In this document: one piece after another, positions 56,288-64,000 of the stretch | Layout of the letters: every line of letters begins with the position of its first letter | Numbering within the stretch: the first letter of the stretch is position 1 | Source: Amycolatopsis cihanbeyliensis | Lineage (GTDB): Bacteria; Actinomycetota; Actinomycetes; Mycobacteriales; Pseudonocardiaceae | Length of the DNA stretch: 64,000 nucleotides | NCBI RefSeq assembly: GCF_006715045.1 | Contig: NZ_VFML01000001.1 | Location: 5,180,001 to 5,244,000 of the forward strand | Direction: 5' to 3' | Program-made: the position numbers and the translations under genes | Notes under the pieces: model-generated | Databases searched by the model: none | Told to the model about the DNA's origin: nothing | The model's input: the letters and a program-made list of their open reading frames with translations, nothing else

Positions 56288-58825
56288 ATGTCCTGGCCGA
56301 TCACCACCGCACCCGTATCCACCCCCGTTCCTCCGCGCGCCGAGCAGGCCGCGGACGTGCTCGCCTCACCGGTCGGCGACTACCTGCGCGACCCACTTGG
56401 CGCGTTCGAGAACGTGCTGGCTCACCTGCGCGACCTCGCCCTGACCTGGGGCCCGATCGCGGGCCCGATCCTCGCGGTCGCCGTGACCGCCGCGGTCATC
56501 GCGCGGCGCCGATGGCGCCGCCGCTACCACGAGAAGCTGGTCACCGACGCCCGCGCGGTCACCGTGCTCGCGCCGCCAACGGTCGATCCGTCCGGGGCGA
56601 TCACCGTGTGGTCCAACCTGGTCGGCTTGTTGAGACCGGGGTGGCTGCGCAGGTTCAGTGGGCAGCCGCACTTGACCTTCGAGCTGACGTTCACCGACGA
56701 CGGTGTGCAGATCCGTCTGTGGGTTCCGGGCCTCGTGCCGCCGGGCATGGTGGAGCGCGCCATCGAAGCCGCCTGGCCCGGCGCGCACACCCGCACCACC
56801 CCCGCCAAGCCCCCGATCCCGACCACCGCAGCGGCAGGCCGGCAGATCGAAGCGGTCGGCGGCGAGCTACGGCTGGCGCGCTCGGAAGCGCTACCGATCC
56901 GCACCGACCACCCGGCTGACCCGATCCGGGCGATGCTCGGCGCGCCAGTCGGGCTCGGCCCGCACGAACGAGCCTGCGTGCAGATCCTCGCCCGCCCGGT
57001 CGCCGGCCACCGGGTCACCAAGGCACGGCGGGCAGCCCGACGCGTGCACGCCGGAAGCTCGGTCAACCTGGTCGGCCGACTGCTCGACATCCTCACGCCC
57101 GGCAAGACCCCGAAGCCGTCCACCAACACGCGGACGCCAGGGTTGGATCGGCAGACCAGCCTGGAGTACGCCGCCCAAGACCACGCGGTCGTGGAGAAGC
57201 TGCGGGCGAACCAGTTCGAGACCCGCATCCGCTACGCGGTGGCCACCACCCGCCCCGACGACGCGACGTCCGGCGAGATCCAGGCAGTGCGGGAGGTGCT
57301 GCGGGGCCGTGGTCACGCAATCGCCAGTTCGTTCGCGGCCTACGCCGAGCACAACTACTACCGCCGGGTCCGGCTCCACCGCGACCCGGTCGCGGTGCTG
57401 GCCGAGCGCCGGCTGGGCACAGGGGACCTGCTCTCGATCCCGGAGTTGGCCGCGATTGCGCACTTGCCGATCGACGAAGCCACGCCCGGCCTGCAGCGGG
57501 CCGGCGCGAAGGCCGTGCCGCCCCCACCGGGTATCGCCACGACCGGCGAGCAGATCAAGCCGCTCGGGCTGTCCGACTCCGGACACTCTCGTCCGGTCGG
57601 GCTGCACGTCGCCGACGCCCGCCACCATCTGCACATCCTCGGCGCCACCGGCTCCGGCAAGTCCGAGCTAATGGCTCGGCTGATCCTGGCCGACGCCGAG
57701 GTCGGCCGTGGCGTGGTCGTGGTCGACCCGAAGGGCGACCTCGTGTCGGACATCTTGATGCGGCTGCCCGAGGAACTCGGCGAGAAGGTCGTGCTGTTCG
57801 ACGCCGACTCCCGCGCCCGCCCGCCGGTGCTCAACCCCTTGGAAGGAGCGGACAAGGCCCGCGCGGTCGACAACCTCGTGTCGATCTTCTCCCGGATCTA
57901 CGCCTCCTCGTGGGGGCCGCGCACCGACGACATCCTCCGTGCCGGGTTGCTCACCCTGACCGCGATGCCCGGCACGCCGACGTTGGTCGATCTGCCCAAA
58001 CTGCTCACGGTGCCGGCGTTCCGAGCTCGTGCCTGCGATCAGATCGACGACGACGTGCTCAAGGGCTTCTGGTCCTGGTACGACGACCTCTCCGAAGCCA
58101 GCCGCGCGCAAGTGATCGCGCCACTGATGAACAAAATCCGCGGCTTCCTCCTACGTCCCTTCGTCCGCGCCGCCATCGCAGGCGGCACCTCCACGGTGGA
58201 TATGGACGAGGTGCTCAACACCGGCGGCATCTGCCTGGTCCGGATCGCCCGCGACGCCCTGGGCATGGAAACCGCACGACTGGTCGGCTCGATCGTCGTC
58301 GCCCGCACCTGGCAAGCCGCAACCCGCCGAGCCCGTATCCCGCAGCGTCAACGTCATGACTGCGGGTTGTACGTGGACGAGTGCCACAACTTCTTAAATC
58401 TCGCCTACCCACTCGAAGACATGTTGGCGGAAGCACGGGGCTACCGCCTGTCGATGACGTTGGCGCACCAGTACCTCGGACAGCTACCGAACGAGCTCGA
58501 AGAGGGCATCAGCACCAACGCTCGGTCGAAGATCTTCTTCAACGCCAGTCCCGAAGACGCGAAGCGGCTGGCCCGGCACACCATGCCGCGGCTGAGCGAT
58601 CACGACCTGTCCAATCTCGGCGTCTACCACGTCGCTGCCCGCCTCGTCTTGGGCGGCGAGGAAGCAGCGCCGTTCACCGCGGTCACCGAGAAGCTCCCGC
58701 CTGCGGTTCCCGGACGCGCCAAGGCAATCCGCCAAGCAGCCAGGGTCAACACGCGCCCACCGGTCACCGACACCGGCGCGGGCCAAGCCGGACAGCCCAC
58801 CATGGACCCACGCCGCGCCGCTTGA
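56288..58825 (+). CDS. Type IV coupling protein (VirD4/TraD-like)
   Basis: This 845-residue protein has one membrane helix at about 54-73 (WGPIAGPILAVAVTAAVIAR), then a large domain and an FtsK/HerA motor: Walker A ILGATGSGKSELMARL at about 450-465, VVVDPKGDLVSD, Walker B LYVDECHNFLNL near 695, and LAHQYLGQL. It pumps the DNA-relaxase complex into the T4SS channel. The ATG at 56288 after GAGGAGG is used; the upstream open frame is a shadow of the GP88 gene. A strong hairpin follows the stop. Confidence 0.92.
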   Translation: MSWPITTAPVSTPVPPRAEQAADVLASPVGDYLRDPLGAFENVLAHLRDLALTWGPIAGPILAVAVTAAVIARRRWRRRYHEKLVTDARAVTVLAPPTVDPSGAITVWSNLVGLLRPGWLRRFSGQPHLTFELTFTDDGVQIRLWVPGLVPPGMVERAIEAAWPGAHTRTTPAKPPIPTTAAAGRQIEAVGGELRLARSEALPIRTDHPADPIRAMLGAPVGLGPHERACVQILARPVAGHRVTKARRAARRVHAGSSVNLVGRLLDILTPGKTPKPSTNTRTPGLDRQTSLEYAAQDHAVVEKLRANQFETRIRYAVATTRPDDATSGEIQAVREVLRGRGHAIASSFAAYAEHNYYRRVRLHRDPVAVLAERRLGTGDLLSIPELAAIAHLPIDEATPGLQRAGAKAVPPPPGIATTGEQIKPLGLSDSGHSRPVGLHVADARHHLHILGATGSGKSELMARLILADAEVGRGVVVVDPKGDLVSDILMRLPEELGEKVVLFDADSRARPPVLNPLEGADKARAVDNLVSIFSRIYASSWGPRTDDILRAGLLTLTAMPGTPTLVDLPKLLTVPAFRARACDQIDDDVLKGFWSWYDDLSEASRAQVIAPLMNKIRGFLLRPFVRAAIAGGTSTVDMDEVLNTGGICLVRIARDALGMETARLVGSIVVARTWQAATRRARIPQRQRHDCGLYVDECHNFLNLAYPLEDMLAEARGYRLSMTLAHQYLGQLPNELEEGISTNARSKIFFNASPEDAKRLARHTMPRLSDHDLSNLGVYHVAARLVLGGEEAAPFTAVTEKLPPAVPGRAKAIRQAARVNTRPPVTDTGAGQAGQPTMDPRRAA

Positions 58826-58849
58826 CCCGTCGGATCTCGTTCTTCGGCG

Positions 58850-58902
58850 ACGCAGGCCGCTCACCCTGGCGCACGTCCCCGGTCCGGTGAGCCCGCCTGC
58901 GT
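58850..58902 (+). terminator. Hairpin ending the transfer operon
   Basis: The arms ACGCAGGC-c-GCTCACC and GGTGAGC-cc-GCCTGCGT pair over 15 bp with a small bulge, 25 nt after the coupling-protein stop. It has no T-run but is well placed as a terminator. Confidence 0.65.
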
Positions 58903-58967
58903 TGCCTTCGTCCTCACCCGCTCCTGCCCACGACTGGCGAAAGGCAGGTATCTCAACTGTGCAGTAT

Positions 58968-59606
58968 TCACTCCGCAGCCTCCATCCGATCCTCTTCGAG
59001 GGCAAGCCAGTCTTCCTGGCGCTGCAGCTGCCCCCCGCGGCGTTCCCAGCGAGTACCTGCGACATCAGTAAAAATCGTCGTGAGGTGCATGTTCTTGAAA
59101 GCTTTCTCTAAACCCGGAGGAAAAAGGAGTCCATGATCGCGCTGTTCGAGTACTTCGACGCAATAAGCAGCTCCTTCTCGAATCCATTCACCCACTCCGT
59201 CCTCGCATCGCGGCTCAGAGGTTGGACCCACATTCCCGAACTCACAATCGCCGATCAGACCCGTATGTTCACCCTCGGGGACAGGACGCATTTTTCGATA
59301 GATTCCTGGCCATTTCACGGGGTCGTCGAGATCCCACGAAACGTACACGTCGTAAACCGGCATGTCGCCCGCGTTGTGGACCATCACGACCCATGAATCA
59401 CCAAGGTCCTCAAGCCATACGCAAAAATTTGCAGCATGCTCTCGGGCTCGAAGCTCCACTGATTCGTTGAGCTGTTTTTTCTGCATTTCGAAGCTCTGCC
59501 AAGCCGCCCGAACACCGCGATAGGCGCATACGACAGCGACTATTGAAAGGCAAGTCGACGAAACAGAAGCTAGCGCCGAGAGTACTTCCGTCCACTTAAC
59601 AACCAT
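58968..59606 (-). CDS. Membrane-anchored hypothetical protein (ICE cargo)
   Basis: This 212-residue protein has one N-terminal membrane helix (about 9-30, LSALASVSSTCLSIVAVVCAYRGVRAAW), a short coiled segment and then a soluble domain rich in Trp, Asp and Gly (VYDVYVSWDLDDPVKWPGIYRKM). Codons are clearly less GC-rich than in neighbouring genes, which suggests recent acquisition. It is the only minus-strand gene within the transfer region. Position and topology would suit an exclusion or defence protein, but no family is recognised. Confidence 0.7.
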   Translation of the reverse strand: MVVKWTEVLSALASVSSTCLSIVAVVCAYRGVRAAWQSFEMQKKQLNESVELRAREHAANFCVWLEDLGDSWVVMVHNAGDMPVYDVYVSWDLDDPVKWPGIYRKMRPVPEGEHTGLIGDCEFGNVGPTSEPRCEDGVGEWIREGAAYCVEVLEQRDHGLLFPPGLEKAFKNMHLTTIFTDVAGTRWERRGGQLQRQEDWLALEEDRMEAAE

Positions 59607-59885
59607 CACTCATCCAATTGTTCATTCTTCTCACCGGGCAGTCGAGATGGACAACATTATCCGCCAAGACGAGTCGCGCTGAACCAGGCGCCACAGAAGC
59701 CACCAGACCGTTGTATCAGACACAACAATGATGTGCTCACGTACACCGCCATAGGTCAGCGCCGCGATCATCTGTAGCCGTGGCCGCCACCCAAACATTC
59801 TGACCAGCAAGAACAGCGATCACTCCACCTTGTCCAAGGTTGCAATAGATGCGATTCCGCTCATTTGTCCAGGAGGTGCCCACTC
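59607..59885. other. Intergenic region before the replication-relaxation gene
   Basis: A divergent gap of about 280 bp of lower GC. The last 15 bases contain a strong AGGAGG site for the next gene. I see no RNA gene or clear repeat. Confidence 0.5.
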
Positions 59886-60929
59886 ATGATCTCGAATCCC
59901 ACGCCCCAGCGGGCCTTGCGCGGACACATGCCCCAGCGTCCCACTCCGCGGGCAGCCACCACCGGGGAGCACCACGCCCAGCTGGCCGGGCGACTCACCC
60001 TTCGGGACCGGTGGCTGACCCGAATGCTGCACGAGCACAAAGTGCTCACCACCCAGCAGATCGTTGAGCTCTGCTACCCGAGCATGCGCGCGGCCAACCA
60101 CCGCTTGCTCGACCTGTTCAAGTGGCGCGTCGTCGACCGCTTCCAGCCGTTCGTCAGCTCCGGCACCGCCCCGATGCACTACGTGCTCGACATCGCCGGC
60201 TCGGTCGCCCTTGCCTACGAGGACGGCCTGGACCCCAAGCAACTCGGCTACCGCCACGAAGACGCCATCGGCATCGCCCACTCACTGCGCCTAGCCCACA
60301 CCGTCGGCGTCAACGGCTTCTTCACCACCCTCGTCGCGCTTAGCCGACGTCCCGGCGCCCGCGGACAGCTCACCGCTTGGTGGTCCGAGCTGCGCTGCGG
60401 CCGGCTGTTCGGCGACATGGTCCGCCCCGACGCCTACGGCCGCTGGCGCGAAGACGGCCACCGGATCGAGTTTTTCCTCGAATTCGACTTCGGCACCGAA
60501 GACCTCGGCAAACTCGCCCACAAGCTCCACGGCTACGAAAAGCTCGCCACCGCAACGGGAATCACCACGCCCGTCCTGGTGTGGCTGCCCACCAACCGCC
60601 GCGAAACCACCGCGCGCCGGGCATTCGTTGACGCGCTGTGCCAGTTGGACCATCCCACCCTCGTGCCAGTGGCCACCAGCACCGCCGACATCGCCGACAT
60701 CGCCGGCGAGAACAACCCAACGGTCCCCCGATGGTTGCCGGTCGCCGGTTCGTCGTCCCGACGGCCGGGTCGGCTTCGGCTTGTCGAACTCGCCCAGCTC
60801 TGGCCCCAGATCGATGGGCCCACCACGGCGCCATCGTCGACCGCGGCTCAGGCCCAGCAGGCGCCTGCGGAACCGGCCGCGCCGGACCCGCTCCCGCCAC
60901 CCCTACCCACAAGCCGCTTCCGGAGGTGA
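59886..60929 (+). CDS. Replication-relaxation family protein
   Basis: This 347-residue protein has an N-terminal winged helix (RDRWLTRMLHEHKVLTTQQIVELCYPSMRAANHRLLDLFKWRVVDRF). A nuclease-like core follows, with RPDAYGRWREDGHRIEFFLEFDFGTEDLGKLAHKLHGYEKL, the D-x-E-x-D pattern of the replication-relaxation family found on Gram-positive plasmids and ICEs. It is thought to act in plasmid replication or DNA nicking. The ATG follows AGGAGGTG. It is the best candidate in this window for a DNA-processing initiator. It is 3 bp from the NlpC gene. Confidence 0.82.
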   Translation: MISNPTPQRALRGHMPQRPTPRAATTGEHHAQLAGRLTLRDRWLTRMLHEHKVLTTQQIVELCYPSMRAANHRLLDLFKWRVVDRFQPFVSSGTAPMHYVLDIAGSVALAYEDGLDPKQLGYRHEDAIGIAHSLRLAHTVGVNGFFTTLVALSRRPGARGQLTAWWSELRCGRLFGDMVRPDAYGRWREDGHRIEFFLEFDFGTEDLGKLAHKLHGYEKLATATGITTPVLVWLPTNRRETTARRAFVDALCQLDHPTLVPVATSTADIADIAGENNPTVPRWLPVAGSSSRRPGRLRLVELAQLWPQIDGPTTAPSSTAAQAQQAPAEPAAPDPLPPPLPTSRFRR

Positions 60930-60932
60930 CCT

Positions 60933-61877
60933 ATGAAGATCGCCATCGCCGCGGTCGCGGCCATCATCGCTATCCCCATACTGATCGGCGGTATCGGCAA
61001 AGCCATCGTGAGCGCCCTGGTTGGCACCGGTGGCACCGAACCCAGCCAGGCGGCGCTCGCCGAGATCCCCAACGACTACCTGGCGCTCTACCGAGCCGCA
61101 GCCTCGGTGTGTCCAGGGCTGGACTGGACGATCCTCGCCGCTATCGGTGATGCCGAGTCTAAGCACGGGCGCGGCTCCGGCAAGGGCATCAAGGACGGCG
61201 AGAACCACATGGGAGCAGGTGGCCCCATGCAGTTCCTCAAGCCAACCTTCAACGGCGTCATCGCGCGACACACGATCCCGGCCGGAGGCGCGAACCCACC
61301 CTCGCGCTACAACCCGCACGACGCCATTTACGCTGCTGCGTTCTACCTTTGCGACTCCGGAGCACAGCAGGACATCCGGAAAGCACTGTTCGCCTACAAC
61401 CATTCCGACCAGTACGTCAATAGCGTTCTGGCACAAGCAAAGCGGTACGGCACGACTACCGTCGGAACCGGAGACTGCAACAAGATCCAGGCACCGACCC
61501 CGGCCGCGATCGCGGCGATCAACTTCGCCTGCGGCCAACTCGGCCTGCCCTACGTGTGGGGCGGCAACGGACCAGCCGGCGGCCACGCTGGCTTCGACTG
61601 CTCCGGCCTCACCAAAGCCGCCTACAACGCCGCCGGAATCTCCCTACCCCGCACGGCACAGACACAATACAATGTTGGACCACTAGTGCCCGCCGGCCAA
61701 CCACTGCTCCCCGGTGACCTGGTCTTCTACGGCACACCCAGCAACGTTCACCACGTCGGCCTGTACATCGGCGCGGGAAAGATGGTGCACGCTCCGACGT
61801 TCGGTGAGCTGGTCCAGATCAGCTCATACCGCTGGAGCGGAGACGACTACCTCGCAGCGTCCCGTCCGACCAACTGA
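60933..61877 (+). CDS. VirB1-like cell wall hydrolase (transglycosylase plus NlpC/P60)
   Basis: This 314-residue protein has an N-terminal signal anchor (KIAIAAVAAIIAIPILIGG). A lytic-transglycosylase-like domain follows (LDWTILAAIGDAESKHGRG with the acid Glu, then GPMQFLKPTF). A C-terminal NlpC/P60 domain has catalytic Cys223 in GFDCSGLTKAAY and His274 in VHHVGLYIG. Two-domain enzymes of this kind open the peptidoglycan for the conjugation channel. It is transcribed with the replication-relaxation gene. Confidence 0.9.
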   Translation: MKIAIAAVAAIIAIPILIGGIGKAIVSALVGTGGTEPSQAALAEIPNDYLALYRAAASVCPGLDWTILAAIGDAESKHGRGSGKGIKDGENHMGAGGPMQFLKPTFNGVIARHTIPAGGANPPSRYNPHDAIYAAAFYLCDSGAQQDIRKALFAYNHSDQYVNSVLAQAKRYGTTTVGTGDCNKIQAPTPAAIAAINFACGQLGLPYVWGGNGPAGGHAGFDCSGLTKAAYNAAGISLPRTAQTQYNVGPLVPAGQPLLPGDLVFYGTPSNVHHVGLYIGAGKMVHAPTFGELVQISSYRWSGDDYLAASRPTN

Positions 61878-62002
61878 CCATTATTGCATTTGATCTAATG
61901 TTGGCGGGTCTGTCTGAAGATCACGACACTCCCCGAAACAGTCGAGGCTGGACCGCTTCCTATTATAGTTCAGGCGGGCAAGAGTGGGATGGCGTTCGCT
62001 GG

Positions 62003-62167
62003 ACGAACGATGCGATCGAGGCGCACTTCGGGCCGCTGCGTACCTTTGTGATTGCTGGCTCCGACCACCCCAACCACACCGTGCTCGCCGCCCAACGCTG
62101 CGAACGCGCCCGCATCCGCAGCGAAAGGGATCCGCGGGGACGGCCGGCCCCTCACCCAGCCGCCTGA
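62003..62167 (+). pseudogene. IS630-type transposase C-terminal relic with internal deletion
   Basis: The frame reads IEAHFGPLRTFVIAGSDHP and then, directly, VLAAQRCERARIRSERD before the stop. In actinobacterial IS630-like transposases these two blocks are normally separated by an ALHAYLRWRN-type stretch of about 20 residues. The rest of the transposase, including the DDE core, is missing. The relic lies between the NlpC gene and the IS1380 element. Confidence 0.6.
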
Positions 62168-62308
62168 CCACCCCGGCCAGCCTAGCCCGGATCTTGCGTG
62201 GGCTGATGGGTTGGTCTGGGCTGGTTCGGGATTGGTGTTTTGGGCGGTTGCTGTGTGGTGAGGGCATGATCGGGTGGCCCGTTCAGCGGGCTGCTGCCGG
62301 GTTCCACA

Positions 62309-63861
62309 GGCCCGGGGATGGTTGGTCCTTGTCTCGTAGGGTCGGGTTGCCGCTGGTCAACCGGGATGCAGGCGAGTCAGCGCCGTGATGATCAATTCGG
62401 TCCAGGGCCAGTGCGTGGTGAGCTGGAGCCGCGTCCGGCGGGCATGGCGGGCCAGCCGCGCGGCGACGGAGAACAGTCGCAGGCGAAGCCGTTTGGGCTC
62501 CCAGCGGCGCGCTTCGTGAGCTGTCAGGGCGAGCATCTGCGTCCACGCGATCAGCTCGGTGGCCAGGCACACGATCTCGATCCAGATCCGGTTGGCGTCG
62601 AAGCCGTGCAGGGGCAGGTTGGCCAGGCCGGTGTTCTTGGCAGTGCGGATGCGGTCCTCGCAGCGGGCGCGGCGGCGGTGCCGTAGTTCCAGATCCGCCA
62701 GCTGACCACGGCGGGTGTTGGTGCCGAACGCGGTCAGCCGCAGGCCGTCGCGGTCGGTGAACCGGAGCTGAGCGCCGGGGTGCGGGCGTTCCTTCCTGAC
62801 GATCACGCGCATGCCCGGCGGCCAGTCGGTCAGGTCGAGCAGTCCGGTCAGCTCGGCCACCCAGGCCCCGTCCCGGACCTGTCCGTCGGCGTCGTAGGCG
62901 GGTGTCCACACGTGCGCGGGGATGAGGTCGGCCGCGGCGGCGGTGGTCTCGGTCAGGCCGAACCCGACCGAGTATTGCAGCCGCCGTTGGTGGCAGTACC
63001 GCACGAAGTCGTGGGTGCCGCCGCCGGAATCGGTGCGCACCAACACCTTCTGGCCCACCCGATACCCCGGCCGGAAGGGGAGTTGGTCCAGCGCTGCGGC
63101 CAGTACCCGCCTGTGGTCGGCAGCGGTGTTGGAACCGGCGTTACCCGGCCGCAGCAGGATCGCCAAGGGTTCGCCGGTGCCGGCGGCGCCGTGATCGGCC
63201 CACGAGCCCAGCGGGTGGAAGCCGTAGCCCTTCTTGAACGTCGGCGCGGCGTGTTCCTTGTCCGAGTGCGCGTCCAGCAAGGTCGCGTCCAGATCGATGA
63301 TCAGCGGATGGTCGGCGTCGATGCCGTGACCCGGGGAGTGTTCGCCAGCACGATCCCAGGCCACCGCCCGTGCTGACGCGCGTGCCGAACGGAGGGCCGC
63401 CAGCGCTTTCGACGCATCGGCGGCCAGCGCGGTGACCATTCGTGACACCGTCGGATCCGAGGCGACGACACCGAACACCCCTGGCTCGGCACGCAGCATT
63501 CCGACATCGGCCAGGCAATCCCCGCCCAACGCCGCGGTGACGGCCAAGTCCAGCACGATCTTGCCTGGATCATGCACCGCGGCCGGTTTGCGCCACGGCG
63601 CCAACACCTCAGACATCCCGCCGGTCAGCCCCACCGCCTCAGCGGTACGCAGCAACAACACCGCCCCGGCCTGCGACACGACACCCGAACCAGACCCGTC
63701 CGCGACCAGCCTCGGGTAGGGCGAACTATGCTTACTCACCTGAATGGTGCTCCTGAACTGCGACCGATACGACCTTCGACAAGCCGTATTATCGCAGCTC
63801 AGAGCACCATTCTCTGTTAATGGCACACTCCGAACCCGCACTGCCATGAAAGCCCCGGGCT
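62309..63861 (-). mobile_element. IS1380-family insertion sequence
   Basis: A complete transposase gene is enclosed by short matching ends: GGCCCGGGG at 62309-62317 and, reversed, AGCCCGGGG at 63853-63861. The total, about 1.55 kb, suits the family. I could not find a clear target-site duplication, so the exact ends are provisional. Confidence 0.7.
62357..63739 (-). CDS. IS1380-family transposase
   Basis: This 460-residue DDE transposase is complete. It shows LIIDLDATLLDAHSDKEHAAPTFKKGYGFHPL (first catalytic Asp region), RPGNAGSNTAADHRRVLAAAL, VLVRTDSGGGTHDF (second Asp), RHRRRARCEDRIRTAKNTGLANLP and LIAWTQMLALTAHEARRWEPKRLRLRLFSVAARLARHARR, all typical of IS1380 transposases. The GTG at 63739 gives the family length; 36 further in-frame codons upstream are not family-like. 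It appears intact and possibly active. Confidence 0.92.
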   Translation of the reverse strand: MSKHSSPYPRLVADGSGSGVVSQAGAVLLLRTAEAVGLTGGMSEVLAPWRKPAAVHDPGKIVLDLAVTAALGGDCLADVGMLRAEPGVFGVVASDPTVSRMVTALAADASKALAALRSARASARAVAWDRAGEHSPGHGIDADHPLIIDLDATLLDAHSDKEHAAPTFKKGYGFHPLGSWADHGAAGTGEPLAILLRPGNAGSNTAADHRRVLAAALDQLPFRPGYRVGQKVLVRTDSGGGTHDFVRYCHQRRLQYSVGFGLTETTAAAADLIPAHVWTPAYDADGQVRDGAWVAELTGLLDLTDWPPGMRVIVRKERPHPGAQLRFTDRDGLRLTAFGTNTRRGQLADLELRHRRRARCEDRIRTAKNTGLANLPLHGFDANRIWIEIVCLATELIAWTQMLALTAHEARRWEPKRLRLRLFSVAARLARHARRTRLQLTTHWPWTELIITALTRLHPG

Positions 63862-64000
63862 AGCTGGACACAGCACTGGCACGAAGTGGTTAATTGACTT
63901 TACTTCTCACCGATGCTCGGCGGCGAGGCAACGCTTGGCGCTCAGCTCGGCGTCGTCTCGACCGACATAACATGGACTTCCCACGGTTGGTGCGCCAGGG
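63862..64000. other. Window end, no feature recognised
   Basis: This is 139 bp after the IS1380 right end. I see no gene start, RNA or attachment site. The ICE probably continues beyond it. Confidence 0.5.

Noticed and set aside
38441..64000. Search for the second ICE attachment site (another copy of the ssrA 3' end)
   Set aside because: I found no second copy of the ssrA 3' sequence by eye. Serine integrases need only a very short shared core, so the end may also be outside the window.

Overview
The window is chromosomal DNA of a high-GC actinobacterium, most likely of the order Pseudonocardiales (Amycolatopsis/Saccharopolyspora-like). The basis is an actinobacterial 23S rRNA with the helix-54 insertion, many GTG starts, a GlnR box before glnA, GlnE, UvrD2 with a tetracysteine/HRDC tail, a WhiB7-type regulator, and a block that follows Mycobacterium tuberculosis Rv3193c-Rv3198c. 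The genus is inferred, not proven.

Layout. 1-3.6 kb: end of the 16S-23S spacer, 23S and 5S rRNA, terminator. 3.6-12 kb: Lrp/AsnC regulator, rhodanese, glutamine amidotransferase, then a nitrogen block of glnE (GS adenylyltransferase) and glnA (type I glutamine synthetase behind a complete GlnR operator and carrying the adenylylation tyrosine), with RDD, thioesterase and DUF4191 genes. 12-27 kb: uvrD2, a whiB7 locus with its full control region (AT-rich element, promoter, upstream ORF, hairpin), a methyltransferase, an AarF/ABC1 kinase, a ThiF-like protein, a YgjP-type metallopeptidase, a DUF2342 protease-like protein, a PDZ/Lon-like protease and a UPF0182 membrane protein. 27-38 kb: two identical initiator tRNA genes, PadR, prfB, ftsE-ftsX-smpB, amidohydrolase, acyltransferase, MarR/cupin pair, a three-gene two-component operon, and ssrA (tmRNA). 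smpB and ssrA, partners in trans-translation, lie 6 kb apart.

From 38.44 kb to beyond the window end is an integrative and conjugative element (ICE) inserted exactly at the 3' end of ssrA by a large serine integrase. The last 37 codons of the integrase are read from the antisense strand of ssrA. Inside the left arm are relics: a resolvase fragment, an XRE regulator, a wrecked Tn554-like module, a frameshifted VUT-family transporter, and cargo (a tyrosine phosphatase and unknown genes). Then comes a minus-strand, overlapping operon of two methyltransferase-like proteins without an NPPY/SPPY motif and a recombinase-domain protein without a resolvase domain. It diverges across a CTAG-rich repeat region from the transfer operon.

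The transfer operon (48.7-58.8 kb) encodes a sigma-region-4-like protein, a VirB2-like pilin, a VirB6/TrbL-like channel, a PrgI-family protein, a VirB4 ATPase, a GP88-family protein and a VirD4/TraD coupling protein. It is followed by a replication-relaxation protein and a VirB1-like NlpC/P60 hydrolase. An IS630 relic and an intact IS1380-family element close the window. No MOB-type relaxase and no far attachment site were found here.
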